NCBI GenBank assembly: GCA_934700375.1
Contig: CAKUXT010000012.1
Span: 1-19,540, forward strand
Source of the DNA: an uncultured Bacilli bacterium
GTDB taxonomy: Bacteria; Bacillota_I; Bacilli_A; RFN20; CAG-288
Direction: 5' to 3'
DNA: 19,540 nucleotides
Positions 1 through 6,974 of this stretch are shown here, in pieces. The position numbers and the translations under genes were made by a program. The stretch's first letter is position 1, and each line of letters starts with the position of its first letter. The notes under the pieces are model-generated. The model did no database searches. It saw nothing but the letters and a program-made list of their open reading frames with translations, and was not told the DNA's origin.

Positions 1-570
1 GAATATATACTGATATCCCTGTTTCATCAGAATTTTCAGATCCTGATTGATGTCACTGAGCGTCATTCCGGAAGTGACCTGAAGAAAAGCAGTCTTATAA
101 AAGTCTTCTTCCTTCATATTCGCAATGACCTGACGCATCAAAGTCGTTTTTCCTGTTCTTCTCAGTCCATAAAGAATCAGAACCTTATCGTATGTTTTCC
201 CATAGATATATTCACTGATTTTCTGATACTGGCTTCTTTTCTTATAATTCACAACAGAGGAAACCATATTTCGAAGTTCATCACGAACGACAACATGGGT
301 TTTAAAAGAAACATTAATCGCTTTTGTTATTTTAGAAGAACTCATCAAGGCTAAAAGTTCTTTCTCCTTCTTCTGAAGTTCTCTTCTCTTTTCAATCTTC
401 AATTGAAATTCAGCTGCAAGAGCATCATCAAGATATTTGCTTTTCTTCTTTCCGTTTTCATTCCATTGAAGATAATATTTGATCTTACCGTTTATCTTCT
501 TCTTGGAAATATAGCCTTGTGGCAATTCAGAAATCATTTTCTGCAGTTCCAATAATTCTTTGTTCTCCAT
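1..570 (-). CDS. AAA-type ATPase, 5' part only (runs off left edge)
   Basis: This is an uninterrupted minus-strand frame of 190 codons from an ATG at 570 to the window edge, with a good Shine-Dalgarno sequence (GGAGGAAG) just upstream. Residues 1 to about 60 contain PQGYISKKKINGKIKYYLQW, which resembles the small DUF6788-type N-terminal module found on clostridial ATPases and DNA-associated proteins. A lysine/glutamate-rich helix covers roughly residues 50-85. A P-loop, GLRRTGKTT, lies near residues 145-153 and identifies a nucleotide-binding AAA-like domain, probably of the AAA_14/DUF4143-associated kind. Walker B and the C-terminal domain are outside the window, so the biological role is unknown. 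It is transcribed away from the sugar locus, has its own repeat-bearing promoter, and is probably unrelated to the uronate operon. Confidence 0.8.
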   Translation of the reverse strand, partial: MENKELLELQKMISELPQGYISKKKINGKIKYYLQWNENGKKKSKYLDDALAAEFQLKIEKRRELQKKEKELLALMSSSKITKAINVSFKTHVVVRDELRNMVSSVVNYKKRSQYQKISEYIYGKTYDKVLILYGLRRTGKTTLMRQVIANMKEEDFYKTAFLQVTSGMTLSDINQDLKILMKQGYQYIF

Positions 571-599
571 TTTGTCTTCCTCCGGCCAGTCATCATACT

Positions 600-648
600 T
601 TATAACCCCATTATAACCCCTGTTCAATGTTTAGACAAGGGGTTATAA
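600..648. repeat. Three copies of a 10-bp repeat around the ATPase promoter
   Basis: TTATAACCCC occurs on the plus strand at 600-609 and 611-620, and its inverted copy GGGGTTATAA at 639-648. The copies at 611-621 and 638-648 form an 11-bp perfect inverted repeat with a 16-bp spacer. The first two copies are direct repeats with 11-bp spacing, one helical turn. Two copies overlap or abut the -10 box and the third lies next to the -35 box. The geometry fits an operator for a dimeric repressor that may be autoregulatory; the protein is not identified. Confidence 0.6.
610..638 (-). promoter_or_regulatory. Sigma-A promoter of the AAA ATPase gene
   Basis: On the minus strand, TTGTCT (633-638) is followed after exactly 17 bp by a perfect TATAAT (610-615). 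The ATG of the ATPase lies 40 bp further on at 570, giving a short leader with a strong ribosome binding site. The -35 box matches consensus at 4 of 6 positions and the -10 box at 6 of 6. Copies of the 10-bp repeat overlap or flank both boxes, which suggests repression at this promoter. Confidence 0.75.
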
Positions 649-859
649 AGAATTCATCAAGATTTTCAAACACGATCTTGATGACATCATCATCGACAAA
701 AAGGTCAATGGGAATCGATACTATTGTGACAAAATCTTCTGTTATGGTGAAAACGAGAATTGCTGTGGAAAGAACAACATTTATCTCATTCTTGACAAAC
801 ATCTTAAGCTGCTAAAAGATTGCAATCTTGTCAAAAGGCATTCAAACTATCATTCGTAA
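635..859 (+). pseudogene. Decayed 3' end of an unrecognised plus-strand gene
   Basis: A plus-strand frame is open from the stop codon at 632-634 to a TAA at 857-859 and contains no ATG, GTG or TTG in a plausible initiation position near its beginning. Its translation reads like coding sequence, with codons in the local style (ATC, GAC, GTC, AAG) and a cysteine-containing stretch around GNRYYCDKIFCYGENENCCG followed by a lysine-rich tail. The last 10 bases overlap the 3' end of the regulator gene on the other strand. I do not recognise the family. The simplest reading is the tail of a gene whose front was lost in a rearrangement. Confidence 0.35.
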
Positions 860-3207
860 GTGATCTCAATCAATTTTGATTCGAGCGGCATAACACTGAT
901 ATTCAGTTCCAATTTATTGTCTTTGACATATTTTTTCTGATAGACATATTCTATCTCACTTAAATTGGTCAAAGATTCCACCTCTTCTGCATTCAGGGAT
1001 TTCTTAGCACCCATCTTGACCCATTTATCATAGCTGGAACCGCTGTCCTCACCGATGTTGGATACCTTGATGTCACAGGAAGCAGCATCAATATTGGAAA
1101 TATTGAAATGGAAGTTGATTTGTGTTGATTTCGGGAAGCATAGGTAACGATTGAGATTGTTGATTTCAAAATATTCCTGTTCTGCATAGAGATCACTGTA
1201 ATGATTGTAATTGTTGACAAGTATTACAATCCTCTTGTCTTTAGCAGTAACCAGATAATGAACGTGCTTGGAGAGCACGTTCTTTTCAAGTTTCGACAAG
1301 AAGACATAGGCGTTATATGTTGCCTTCTTTGTTCCGTTATAAGTCAGCATGCCTGCTCCACCATAATACGGATTTCGATCATAAGCGCTTAGCATCGTCT
1401 GATCGATAAAGGTTCTTTTAGAATAGCCGATGATCTTATCAAGATTATCCATATAGTTCTTGATCAGAAAGCATGATGCATAAAGTGAGTCATTCAATAG
1501 CGATAGGTTGTTTGTGAAATTGACACCTTGGAAACAGATTTTGTTTTCAAAGAATGCATTATGCTCTTTCAGATAATCGATAAAATGAGCAAATTCATTT
1601 TTATCCTTTGTCAGGAATGCGTTGTTATGATCACGGATTGTATATCTGATTGGAATGAAATCAAAGGTCAGGTCGTGCTGTTTTGCTATCTCTAGGAAGT
1701 TGAAGAAGTCATTGCTCTTCATGATGTCCTCTTTGTAGAAGAGCGGTGATCCCAGTTTGATTTCGCTGAAGTTTGCTCTGATATCATGATAGAGAGACAA
1801 GTACAGTTCAAAGAATTCTTTTGTGATTACACCATGAGAATCACTGAAGGATTTACGGTAATTGGAAAAGCAGAGCATCATTCCCTTCAGTTTGTCTTTG
1901 AAGTTCAGTTTCAGGTAATCGTAAATCTGAAGGACGATGGTGTAATACTCTTTGAAAGTCAGTAAGTCCTTATCGTACTCCAACATCAAGTATGGTAAAG
2001 CATCAAGCTGATAGATTTTATTCAGCACTTTCTCGAATAACACGAAATTCAAGGACCAAACATTTTCATCATTCTTCTTTAAGATATATGCTTTCTCAGC
2101 CAAGATATTGGGTACCAGAACATACTTGAACCCCATATCTTTTTTTGCTCTTTGGAGGCAGACATAAGTATCTTCGTTGAAGAGGTCAAAAACGCCTTTC
2201 ACTTCAATGATATCGCTGCCCCTGTTGCTGAGCCTGAACTCCACATTCTTGGCGTTGACATTGGCGACGATTTCAAAATTTCTGACGACATCCTTGCCGG
2301 TATTGGTCTTGCTGTGGCCGAAGGAATCATACTGAGCCAAAATCTGATCAAGTGCATTTTTCTTCAACAGTTTATGGTCGATCAAAGTGGATTCACTCTT
2401 ATTGACAACATATTTCTTTCGATAGACAGATGGGTTACATTCATGCATCGCATTGAAGGCACGGACATAGCTTCTTGCGTTCTCAAATCCATTGAGAACG
2501 GCAATCTCTTCAATGTTGTTATTGGTCTGCAATAAGTCATTGAGAGAATGATTGACTCGTAAAGTATCATAAAGATCTTTGAAGTTCTTCCCTGTCTGAC
2601 TTTTAAAAAGACGGGATAAATAAGCGACGCTATAATTGAACTCCTCTGCAATCTGATTCAATGTCAGATTCTCTTTATAGTGGTCATTCATATAGCCTTC
2701 GATTTTTACAATGAGCTTTGTATTCTCATTGAAAGGCTTCATGACACCGAAATCATTGATCAATTGGGCAAAGAAAGAAAAAGAAATGGCTCTATTTGTA
2801 TAAATAGAGTTGAAGTTTTCCATGGTGTTGTATTTGATCAGGGAATAAATCAGATATCGGATCTGATCATACCTGGGATTGTTCTTGTTTTTGACAGTAT
2901 TCAGTTCAAAAGACAAAGAGATGATCTCTTCGCTTGATAAGCCAAGGCCTTTCAGATCCAATAGTGCACTGACAATCGTGCACTGCTTTTTAGAAAGAAT
3001 ATGGTGAAAAACATTGTTGTTGATAATCACCATATCATTCTTTTTCATATGAAAACTCTCATCGTTGATATAGAGATCACACTCTCCTTCCAGGACCAAC
3101 AGAATCTGCGGTGAAGAGTGGATGTGTCTAAAAACATTGTCTAGTCTGATAACCGAAAAACTGAGCGGTATTTTGCTGTTATTAATTAACGAAACCTCTT
3201 CTTTCAT
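850..3207 (-). CDS. AraC-family regulator with GH39-like C-terminal domain
   Basis: This is a predicted DNA-binding activator of the divergent operon, 785 residues long. Residues about 10-75 form a cupin-like AraC sensor domain (QILLVLEGECDLYINDESFH). Residues about 165-266 form the double helix-turn-helix, with LTLNQIAEEFNYSVAYLSRL as the first and EEIAVLNGFENARSYVRAF as the second HTH. Residues about 280-785 resemble GH39 beta-xylosidases, including a C-terminal YGGAGMLTYNGTKKATYNAY stretch typical of that fold. The usual GH39 acid/base Asn-Glu-Pro motif is not visible; the equivalent region reads GMMLCFSNYRKS. The tail is therefore more likely a ligand sensor than an enzyme. The ATG at 3207 is chosen because an in-frame TTG at 3258 lies inside the -35 box of the gene's own promoter. 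Confidence 0.85.
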   Translation of the reverse strand: MKEEVSLINNSKIPLSFSVIRLDNVFRHIHSSPQILLVLEGECDLYINDESFHMKKNDMVIINNNVFHHILSKKQCTIVSALLDLKGLGLSSEEIISLSFELNTVKNKNNPRYDQIRYLIYSLIKYNTMENFNSIYTNRAISFSFFAQLINDFGVMKPFNENTKLIVKIEGYMNDHYKENLTLNQIAEEFNYSVAYLSRLFKSQTGKNFKDLYDTLRVNHSLNDLLQTNNNIEEIAVLNGFENARSYVRAFNAMHECNPSVYRKKYVVNKSESTLIDHKLLKKNALDQILAQYDSFGHSKTNTGKDVVRNFEIVANVNAKNVEFRLSNRGSDIIEVKGVFDLFNEDTYVCLQRAKKDMGFKYVLVPNILAEKAYILKKNDENVWSLNFVLFEKVLNKIYQLDALPYLMLEYDKDLLTFKEYYTIVLQIYDYLKLNFKDKLKGMMLCFSNYRKSFSDSHGVITKEFFELYLSLYHDIRANFSEIKLGSPLFYKEDIMKSNDFFNFLEIAKQHDLTFDFIPIRYTIRDHNNAFLTKDKNEFAHFIDYLKEHNAFFENKICFQGVNFTNNLSLLNDSLYASCFLIKNYMDNLDKIIGYSKRTFIDQTMLSAYDRNPYYGGAGMLTYNGTKKATYNAYVFLSKLEKNVLSKHVHYLVTAKDKRIVILVNNYNHYSDLYAEQEYFEINNLNRYLCFPKSTQINFHFNISNIDAASCDIKVSNIGEDSGSSYDKWVKMGAKKSLNAEEVESLTNLSEIEYVYQKKYVKDNKLELNISVMPLESKLIEITYE

Positions 3208-3229
3208 GTACTTTCTTCTCCCTGAAACA

Positions 3230-3258
3230 ATTATATAAGGAGGGGAAAGCGTTTTCAA
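3230..3258 (-). promoter_or_regulatory. Promoter of the AraC-type regulator
   Basis: On the minus strand, TTGAAA (3253-3258, 5 of 6) and TATAAT (3230-3235, 6 of 6) are separated by 17 bp. Transcription would start near 3223, placing the AGGGAG ribosome binding site (3218-3223) almost at the 5' end of the mRNA and the ATG at 3207. This promoter excludes the upstream TTG as the start codon. A cre-like site lies between the two boxes and an arm of the 13-bp inverted repeat lies 7 bp upstream of the -35 box. Confidence 0.75.
3244..3257 (+). promoter_or_regulatory. cre-like site in the regulator promoter
   Basis: GGAAAGCGTTTTCA matches the CcpA consensus TGNAARCGNWWWCA at 13 of 14 positions. It occupies the spacer of the regulator promoter and overlaps its -35 box, a position where CcpA binding would block RNA polymerase. 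This would place the regulator gene under carbon catabolite repression. The assignment rests on sequence match alone. Confidence 0.6.
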
Positions 3259-3265
3259 CGATTAC

Positions 3266-3331
3266 TGCAGTTTTTTGACCTTATCAAAAATCAATCATTT
3301 TATTTTACGTTTGTAATATCAAAAAACTGCA
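3266..3331. repeat. 13-bp perfect inverted repeat in the divergent promoter region
   Basis: TGCAGTTTTTTGA (3266-3278) and its exact reverse complement TCAAAAAACTGCA (3319-3331) are separated by 40 bp. Each arm reads TCAAAAAACTGCA toward the gene it faces: the left arm is 7 bp upstream of the regulator's -35 box, and the right arm abuts the region where the -35 box of the transporter operon should be. The symmetry suggests two binding sites for the AraC-type regulator, one for autoregulation and one for activation of the operon. Regulator identity is inferred from position. Confidence 0.6.
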
Positions 3332-3360
3332 TAATACCCGTAAACTTTCGTAATTATAAA
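3332..3360 (+). promoter_or_regulatory. Possible activator-dependent promoter of the transporter operon
   Basis: A TATAAA -10 candidate lies at 3355-3360. Seventeen bases upstream, 3332-3337 reads TAATAC, a very poor -35 box. A poor -35 box directly next to the right arm of the inverted repeat is what an AraC-activated promoter would look like. The start of the first gene lies about 55 bp downstream. Other AT-rich -10 candidates in this region cannot be excluded. Confidence 0.35.
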
Positions 3361-3369
3361 ACGCTTTCA
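3356..3369 (-). promoter_or_regulatory. cre-like site at the operon promoter
   Basis: On the minus strand this reads TGAAAGCGTTTTAT, matching the CcpA consensus TGNAARCGNWWWCA at 12 of 14 positions with both mismatches at the 3' end. It overlaps the -10 candidate and the expected transcription start of the transporter operon, a classical position for catabolite repression. Confidence 0.5.
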
Positions 3370-3415
3370 TTTCCATTAAAATGAACACGGAAAAACATAG
3401 AAAGGATTCAAATAT

Positions 3416-5476
3416 ATGAAAGAACCTATTTTTAAAGCCACTCATATCGTCAAGCAATTTGGTCCGACGATTGCTTTAAACGATATTGATATCGCTATCT
3501 ATCCTGGCGAAATCAGAGGCTTCATCGGTGAAAACGGCAGTGGTAAATCCACCATGAGTGCCATCATGACCGGTATCTATGAAGCGACAAGCGGCACGAT
3601 GGAATACCATGGCAAGCCCTGGAAACCGTCTTCCATCGTCGAAGCATTGAAGGGCGGCATCGGTATCATCGTTCAGGAAAACGGAACAATCGCACAGATC
3701 TCTGTTGCAGAGAACATCTATCTGGGCGAATTGAACAACTTCTCCGGCGCACACTATTTTTATGAAAAGAAAGTCGAGAACTTTTCCTCCTTCTTCGATA
3801 TCGATCTGACTGCTTTCGATCAGAAGTTCAATGAATACAGCGAATTGATCAAAAACGGTGAGAACAAGAAGGCACTCTTCAAGCAGGCCAAGAAAGACTT
3901 AAAAGAATTATATACATCTTTAAGCGAACAGTTGGCTAAGAACAATGAACCCAAGCTTGCCAAAGAAGATGAGGAGTTCAACAAGAGAGCTGCTGAAGCA
4001 TTCAAGAACTTCAATGATGAAAACGAAAAGATCAATAAGAAATATGATCTTAACGAAGAAAAGTTGGATGATTCCTTGAAAGAGACAAGAAGAAAGTATT
4101 ATCTCGATCAGAACAAGAAGAATTACAAGAAGCTCTGCAAGCATCTTGATAATGCTTCCTACTTGAGAAGAACATTGATCAAAAACGATCTTGTCTACCT
4201 TGAAAACCATTATCTCAATGCTGTAAGAGAACTCAAAGAGCTCATCACAAGCCCTGCCATGAAGAAGTTCAAGAACGGAACACTTAACTTCTTCTTCGGT
4301 CCCTTCGTCAACGGAAAGAAGTTGAGAAAGTATGCTGAGAACGCTCTTCATAAGATCGGTGTCAACCATATCCAGGCCGGTGCTCCTACCTTCGCCTACG
4401 ATATGCAGGACAGAAAGCTGATTGAAATCGCAAAGTGTCTCAACAAGGATCCTGAGATCTTCATCGTCGACGAAACAACAACGGCATTAAGTGAAATCGG
4501 CCGTAACCTCTTATATAAGAAGATGAATGAACTCAAGGAACAGGGCAAATCCGTCCTCTTCATCTCTCACGACCTTGATGAATTGATGGAGAAGTGCGAT
4601 ACCTTGACTGTCTTAAGAGACGGAAGCATCGTTGCCAACTTATCCAAAGAAGCCAACGAATTCGATCCTGAAGTCATCAAGAAGGCCATGATCGGCCGTA
4701 CCTTAAAGGGCGACTACTACAGAAGCGACTACGATGGTTCTTTCAACGAAAAAGTCGTTCTGAAATTGGTCGACGGTATCAAGGGCAAGAAGCTCAAACA
4801 TGTCAACCTCGAATTACATGAAGGCGAAATCTTAGGTATCGGCGGCTTAAGCGACTGCGGTATGCACGACTTAGGAAAAGCCTTGTTCGGAAGCGAGAAG
4901 TTAGAAGGCGGCTTTGTCTATGTCGGTGATGATCTCAATCATCAGATTACCAGCGAAGTTGTCGCTATGAAGAACAAAGTCGGTTACTTATCCAAGAACA
5001 GAGACGTAGAAGCCTTGGCTGTCAAGACCAACATCTTCGACAACATCGCAATCGCATCCATCAACAATGTCGCCAAGCTGAACTTCTTTGTCACCAAGGG
5101 GCCTGAAAAGAAATTGGTCAATCAGCAGGTCAAAGACCTTCAGATCAAATGCAACTCCTCTCAGCAGCTTGTCTCTACCTTATCAGGCGGAAACAAGCAG
5201 AAGGTTTCCTTCGCCAAGTGGATTGCAAACGATTCCTCCATCCTTATCCTTGACTGCCCTACCCGTGGTGTCGATATCGGTGTCAAACAGTTCATCTACC
5301 AGTTGCTCTATAAGATGAAGAAGGAAGGCAAGTCCATCATCATGATTTCCGAAGAATTGCCTGAGCTCATCGGTATGAGCGACAGAATCGTCATCATGAA
5401 AGACGGAAACGTCAGCAAAGAATTCATGCGTGATAAAAATCTCTCGCAGGAAGAAATCATCAAATACATGATTTAA
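3416..5476 (+). CDS. Sugar ABC transporter ATPase (RbsA/MglA type) with large insertion
   Basis: This is the cytoplasmic double-ATPase subunit of a CUT2 sugar importer, with an AAAGGA ribosome binding site. At 686 residues it is about 185 longer than typical RbsA. NBD1 has Walker A GENGSGKST (39-46), the Q-loop VQENG (86-90), ENIYLG (99-104), Walker B IFIVDETTTAL (348-358, catalytic E353) and H385. Between about 111 and 296 lies a Lys/Glu-rich, probably coiled-coil insertion. NBD1's signature is degenerate (FAYDMQDRKLIEIAK). NBD2 (about 445-686) has the usual weak P-loop of this family, an intact LSGGNKQK signature (589-596), and DCPTRG where DEPTRG is expected, so C614 replaces the catalytic Glu. 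One ATP site should therefore be competent and the other degenerate. It is followed by two permeases and a binding protein in one operon. Confidence 0.9.
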   Translation: MKEPIFKATHIVKQFGPTIALNDIDIAIYPGEIRGFIGENGSGKSTMSAIMTGIYEATSGTMEYHGKPWKPSSIVEALKGGIGIIVQENGTIAQISVAENIYLGELNNFSGAHYFYEKKVENFSSFFDIDLTAFDQKFNEYSELIKNGENKKALFKQAKKDLKELYTSLSEQLAKNNEPKLAKEDEEFNKRAAEAFKNFNDENEKINKKYDLNEEKLDDSLKETRRKYYLDQNKKNYKKLCKHLDNASYLRRTLIKNDLVYLENHYLNAVRELKELITSPAMKKFKNGTLNFFFGPFVNGKKLRKYAENALHKIGVNHIQAGAPTFAYDMQDRKLIEIAKCLNKDPEIFIVDETTTALSEIGRNLLYKKMNELKEQGKSVLFISHDLDELMEKCDTLTVLRDGSIVANLSKEANEFDPEVIKKAMIGRTLKGDYYRSDYDGSFNEKVVLKLVDGIKGKKLKHVNLELHEGEILGIGGLSDCGMHDLGKALFGSEKLEGGFVYVGDDLNHQITSEVVAMKNKVGYLSKNRDVEALAVKTNIFDNIAIASINNVAKLNFFVTKGPEKKLVNQQVKDLQIKCNSSQQLVSTLSGGNKQKVSFAKWIANDSSILILDCPTRGVDIGVKQFIYQLLYKMKKEGKSIIMISEELPELIGMSDRIVIMKDGNVSKEFMRDKNLSQEEIIKYMI

Positions 5477-5489
5477 GAGGTGTCACCAA

Positions 5490-6962
5490 ATGGAAAAAAC
5501 TTTAAATTTAACCGCTCCTACAGGATTGGGTTTCTCTACAGAGTTAGTCGATAAGATCATCGCGATCGAAGAGAACAGATCTTCCGATGACAAAAATGAG
5601 CTGATGGAAAAGCTTAAAGCTGAGTTCCACGCTCTTAAGCCGCAGTACAGCAAAACCATTTCTGAAGAAGTCGAAGCTTTGAACAAAAAGCACAAAGACA
5701 CATTGGCAGCTATCGAAAAGACTTATGCCGATGGTGTCAACAAGACTGAAAACGAGTTCAAAGAGAACAAGATCGATGAAGTCAATTACAAGAATGCTTT
5801 GAAGGGCTTGAAGTTCAACGCCAAGAGAAGTAGAAACAAAGAAGTCAAAGATTATGAAGCCGAGCTGAAAGAGACCAAAGCCCAGATTGAAAAGCTTTAC
5901 CTCGATTATGAGCTCTTGGCAAAGACCATCAAAGGCACAAGAGGCTGTGTGATGATCGCTATCGAAAGAAAGGTTGAGGTTTTCTTTAATACCTTCTCCT
6001 TCCGCGCCCTCTTGAAGAACAAAGGCTTCTGGGTCAATCTGATCCCGGCCATCATGCTCGCTCTTCTCATCATCTCCTTTGTCATCGCCAAGAAGATCAC
6101 AGGCTATGGCGGCGATATCACAAACGTCATCAACAACGGTGTCTTCATCTCCGTCGTCGCAACAGGCGCCGTCTTCATCTACTCCAGCGGTTCCTTCGAT
6201 ATGTCCCTTGGTCCTGCATCCTTGATGTGCGCCACCATCGCCGGCATCTTATGGAACTCCACACAGAACATCTTCGTCTCCTTCATCGTCGCCATCTTGT
6301 TAGGCGGCCTGTTAGGTATTGTCAACGCCGTTCTTGCCAACGTTCTTGACTTGCCTGTCATGGTTATGACACTCACCATGATGAACATCTTAAACGCCAT
6401 CCACGCTGTCATCCTTCAGACTGTCGGCAACCAGCTCTTCATCAAAGACGGCATGGTCGGAAGCGGAAAGAACACGGAGACAGTCGTCTATGCAACCTTC
6501 TTAGTCACCTTCTTCCTCTTATGCTGGTTTATCTTCAATTACACAAAGATCGGACGCAGAAACAAATTCATCGGTAGCAACCAGATTGCAGCCAAATACA
6601 ACGGTATCTCCTTAATGAAGGCCGGTATCATCTCCTTCGCTATCAGCGGTGTCGGACTTGGCTTATGCGGATTCTTATTCGCTATGAGCAAATCCGGAAG
6701 CTCCTATTCCACCGGTACCATCCTTGATACTATCGGTCTCAACGTTGTTATCGCCATTGTCTTCGGCGGCATGACGACAAGCGGCGGCCCCAGAAGCCGT
6801 GTCAGCTGCGCAGTCATCGGCGCCTTCTTCTGTATTTTCTTAGACGAGTTGTTCAGAGCCATCGGTATTGCGGATTATCGTTATATTGCAAAGGGCATCA
6901 TCTTCCTTGTCGTCTCCTTTGCCAACATGTATAACACCCGCCCGAAGATGCTCGCTAGATAG
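5490..6962 (+). CDS. CUT2 ABC transporter permease with long N-terminal extension
   Basis: This is a membrane subunit of the sugar importer, RbsC/BPD_transp_2 family. It starts 13 bp after the ATPase stop with a GAGGTG ribosome binding site. Residues 1 to about 170 are hydrophilic and highly charged, predicted helical and coiled-coil-like, and should lie in the cytoplasm. The first membrane segment begins near 183 (LIPAIMLALLIISFVIA). The family motifs are present: SGSFDMSLGP (233-242, compare GGIDLSVG), IGRRNKFIGSNQIAAKYNGI (354-373) and VFGGMTTSGG (424-433). At 490 residues it is roughly 150 longer than the usual permease, almost entirely because of the extension. The extension may dock on the ATPase insertion; this is an inference from co-occurrence. 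Confidence 0.9.
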   Translation: MEKTLNLTAPTGLGFSTELVDKIIAIEENRSSDDKNELMEKLKAEFHALKPQYSKTISEEVEALNKKHKDTLAAIEKTYADGVNKTENEFKENKIDEVNYKNALKGLKFNAKRSRNKEVKDYEAELKETKAQIEKLYLDYELLAKTIKGTRGCVMIAIERKVEVFFNTFSFRALLKNKGFWVNLIPAIMLALLIISFVIAKKITGYGGDITNVINNGVFISVVATGAVFIYSSGSFDMSLGPASLMCATIAGILWNSTQNIFVSFIVAILLGGLLGIVNAVLANVLDLPVMVMTLTMMNILNAIHAVILQTVGNQLFIKDGMVGSGKNTETVVYATFLVTFFLLCWFIFNYTKIGRRNKFIGSNQIAAKYNGISLMKAGIISFAISGVGLGLCGFLFAMSKSGSSYSTGTILDTIGLNVVIAIVFGGMTTSGGPRSRVSCAVIGAFFCIFLDELFRAIGIADYRYIAKGIIFLVVSFANMYNTRPKMLAR

Positions 6963-6974
6963 GAGGTAAGAGAA

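Noticed and set aside
654..684. 10-bp inverted repeat (TCATCAAGAT / ATCTTGATGA) as a terminator of the regulator gene
   Set aside because: The stem is AT-rich with an 11-base loop and no run of T residues follows on the minus strand. It also lies inside the coding-like remnant. It may be incidental.
627..815. Plus-strand 62-codon open frame with an ATG at 627
   Set aside because: It is in a different frame from the coding-like remnant at 635-859, is rich in Ser/Thr/Arg from off-frame reading, and has no ribosome binding site.
816..829. Perfect 14-bp palindrome AAGATTGCAATCTT downstream of the regulator
   Set aside because: It has no loop for a hairpin and no promoter nearby for an operator, so it could easily be chance in AT-rich DNA.
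3208..3258. TTG start at 3258 for the regulator (17 more residues)
   Set aside because: The TTG lies inside the -35 box of a strong promoter whose transcription start would be downstream of it, so that codon would not be transcribed. The ATG at 3207 has an AGGGAG site.
3820..4369. Overlapping minus-strand open frames, up to 149 codons, opposite the ATPase insertion
   Set aside because: They arise because Lys/Glu-rich codons read backwards lack stops. There is no ribosome binding site, the composition is skewed to Leu/Ser/Phe, and the plus-strand frame carries the family motifs on both sides.
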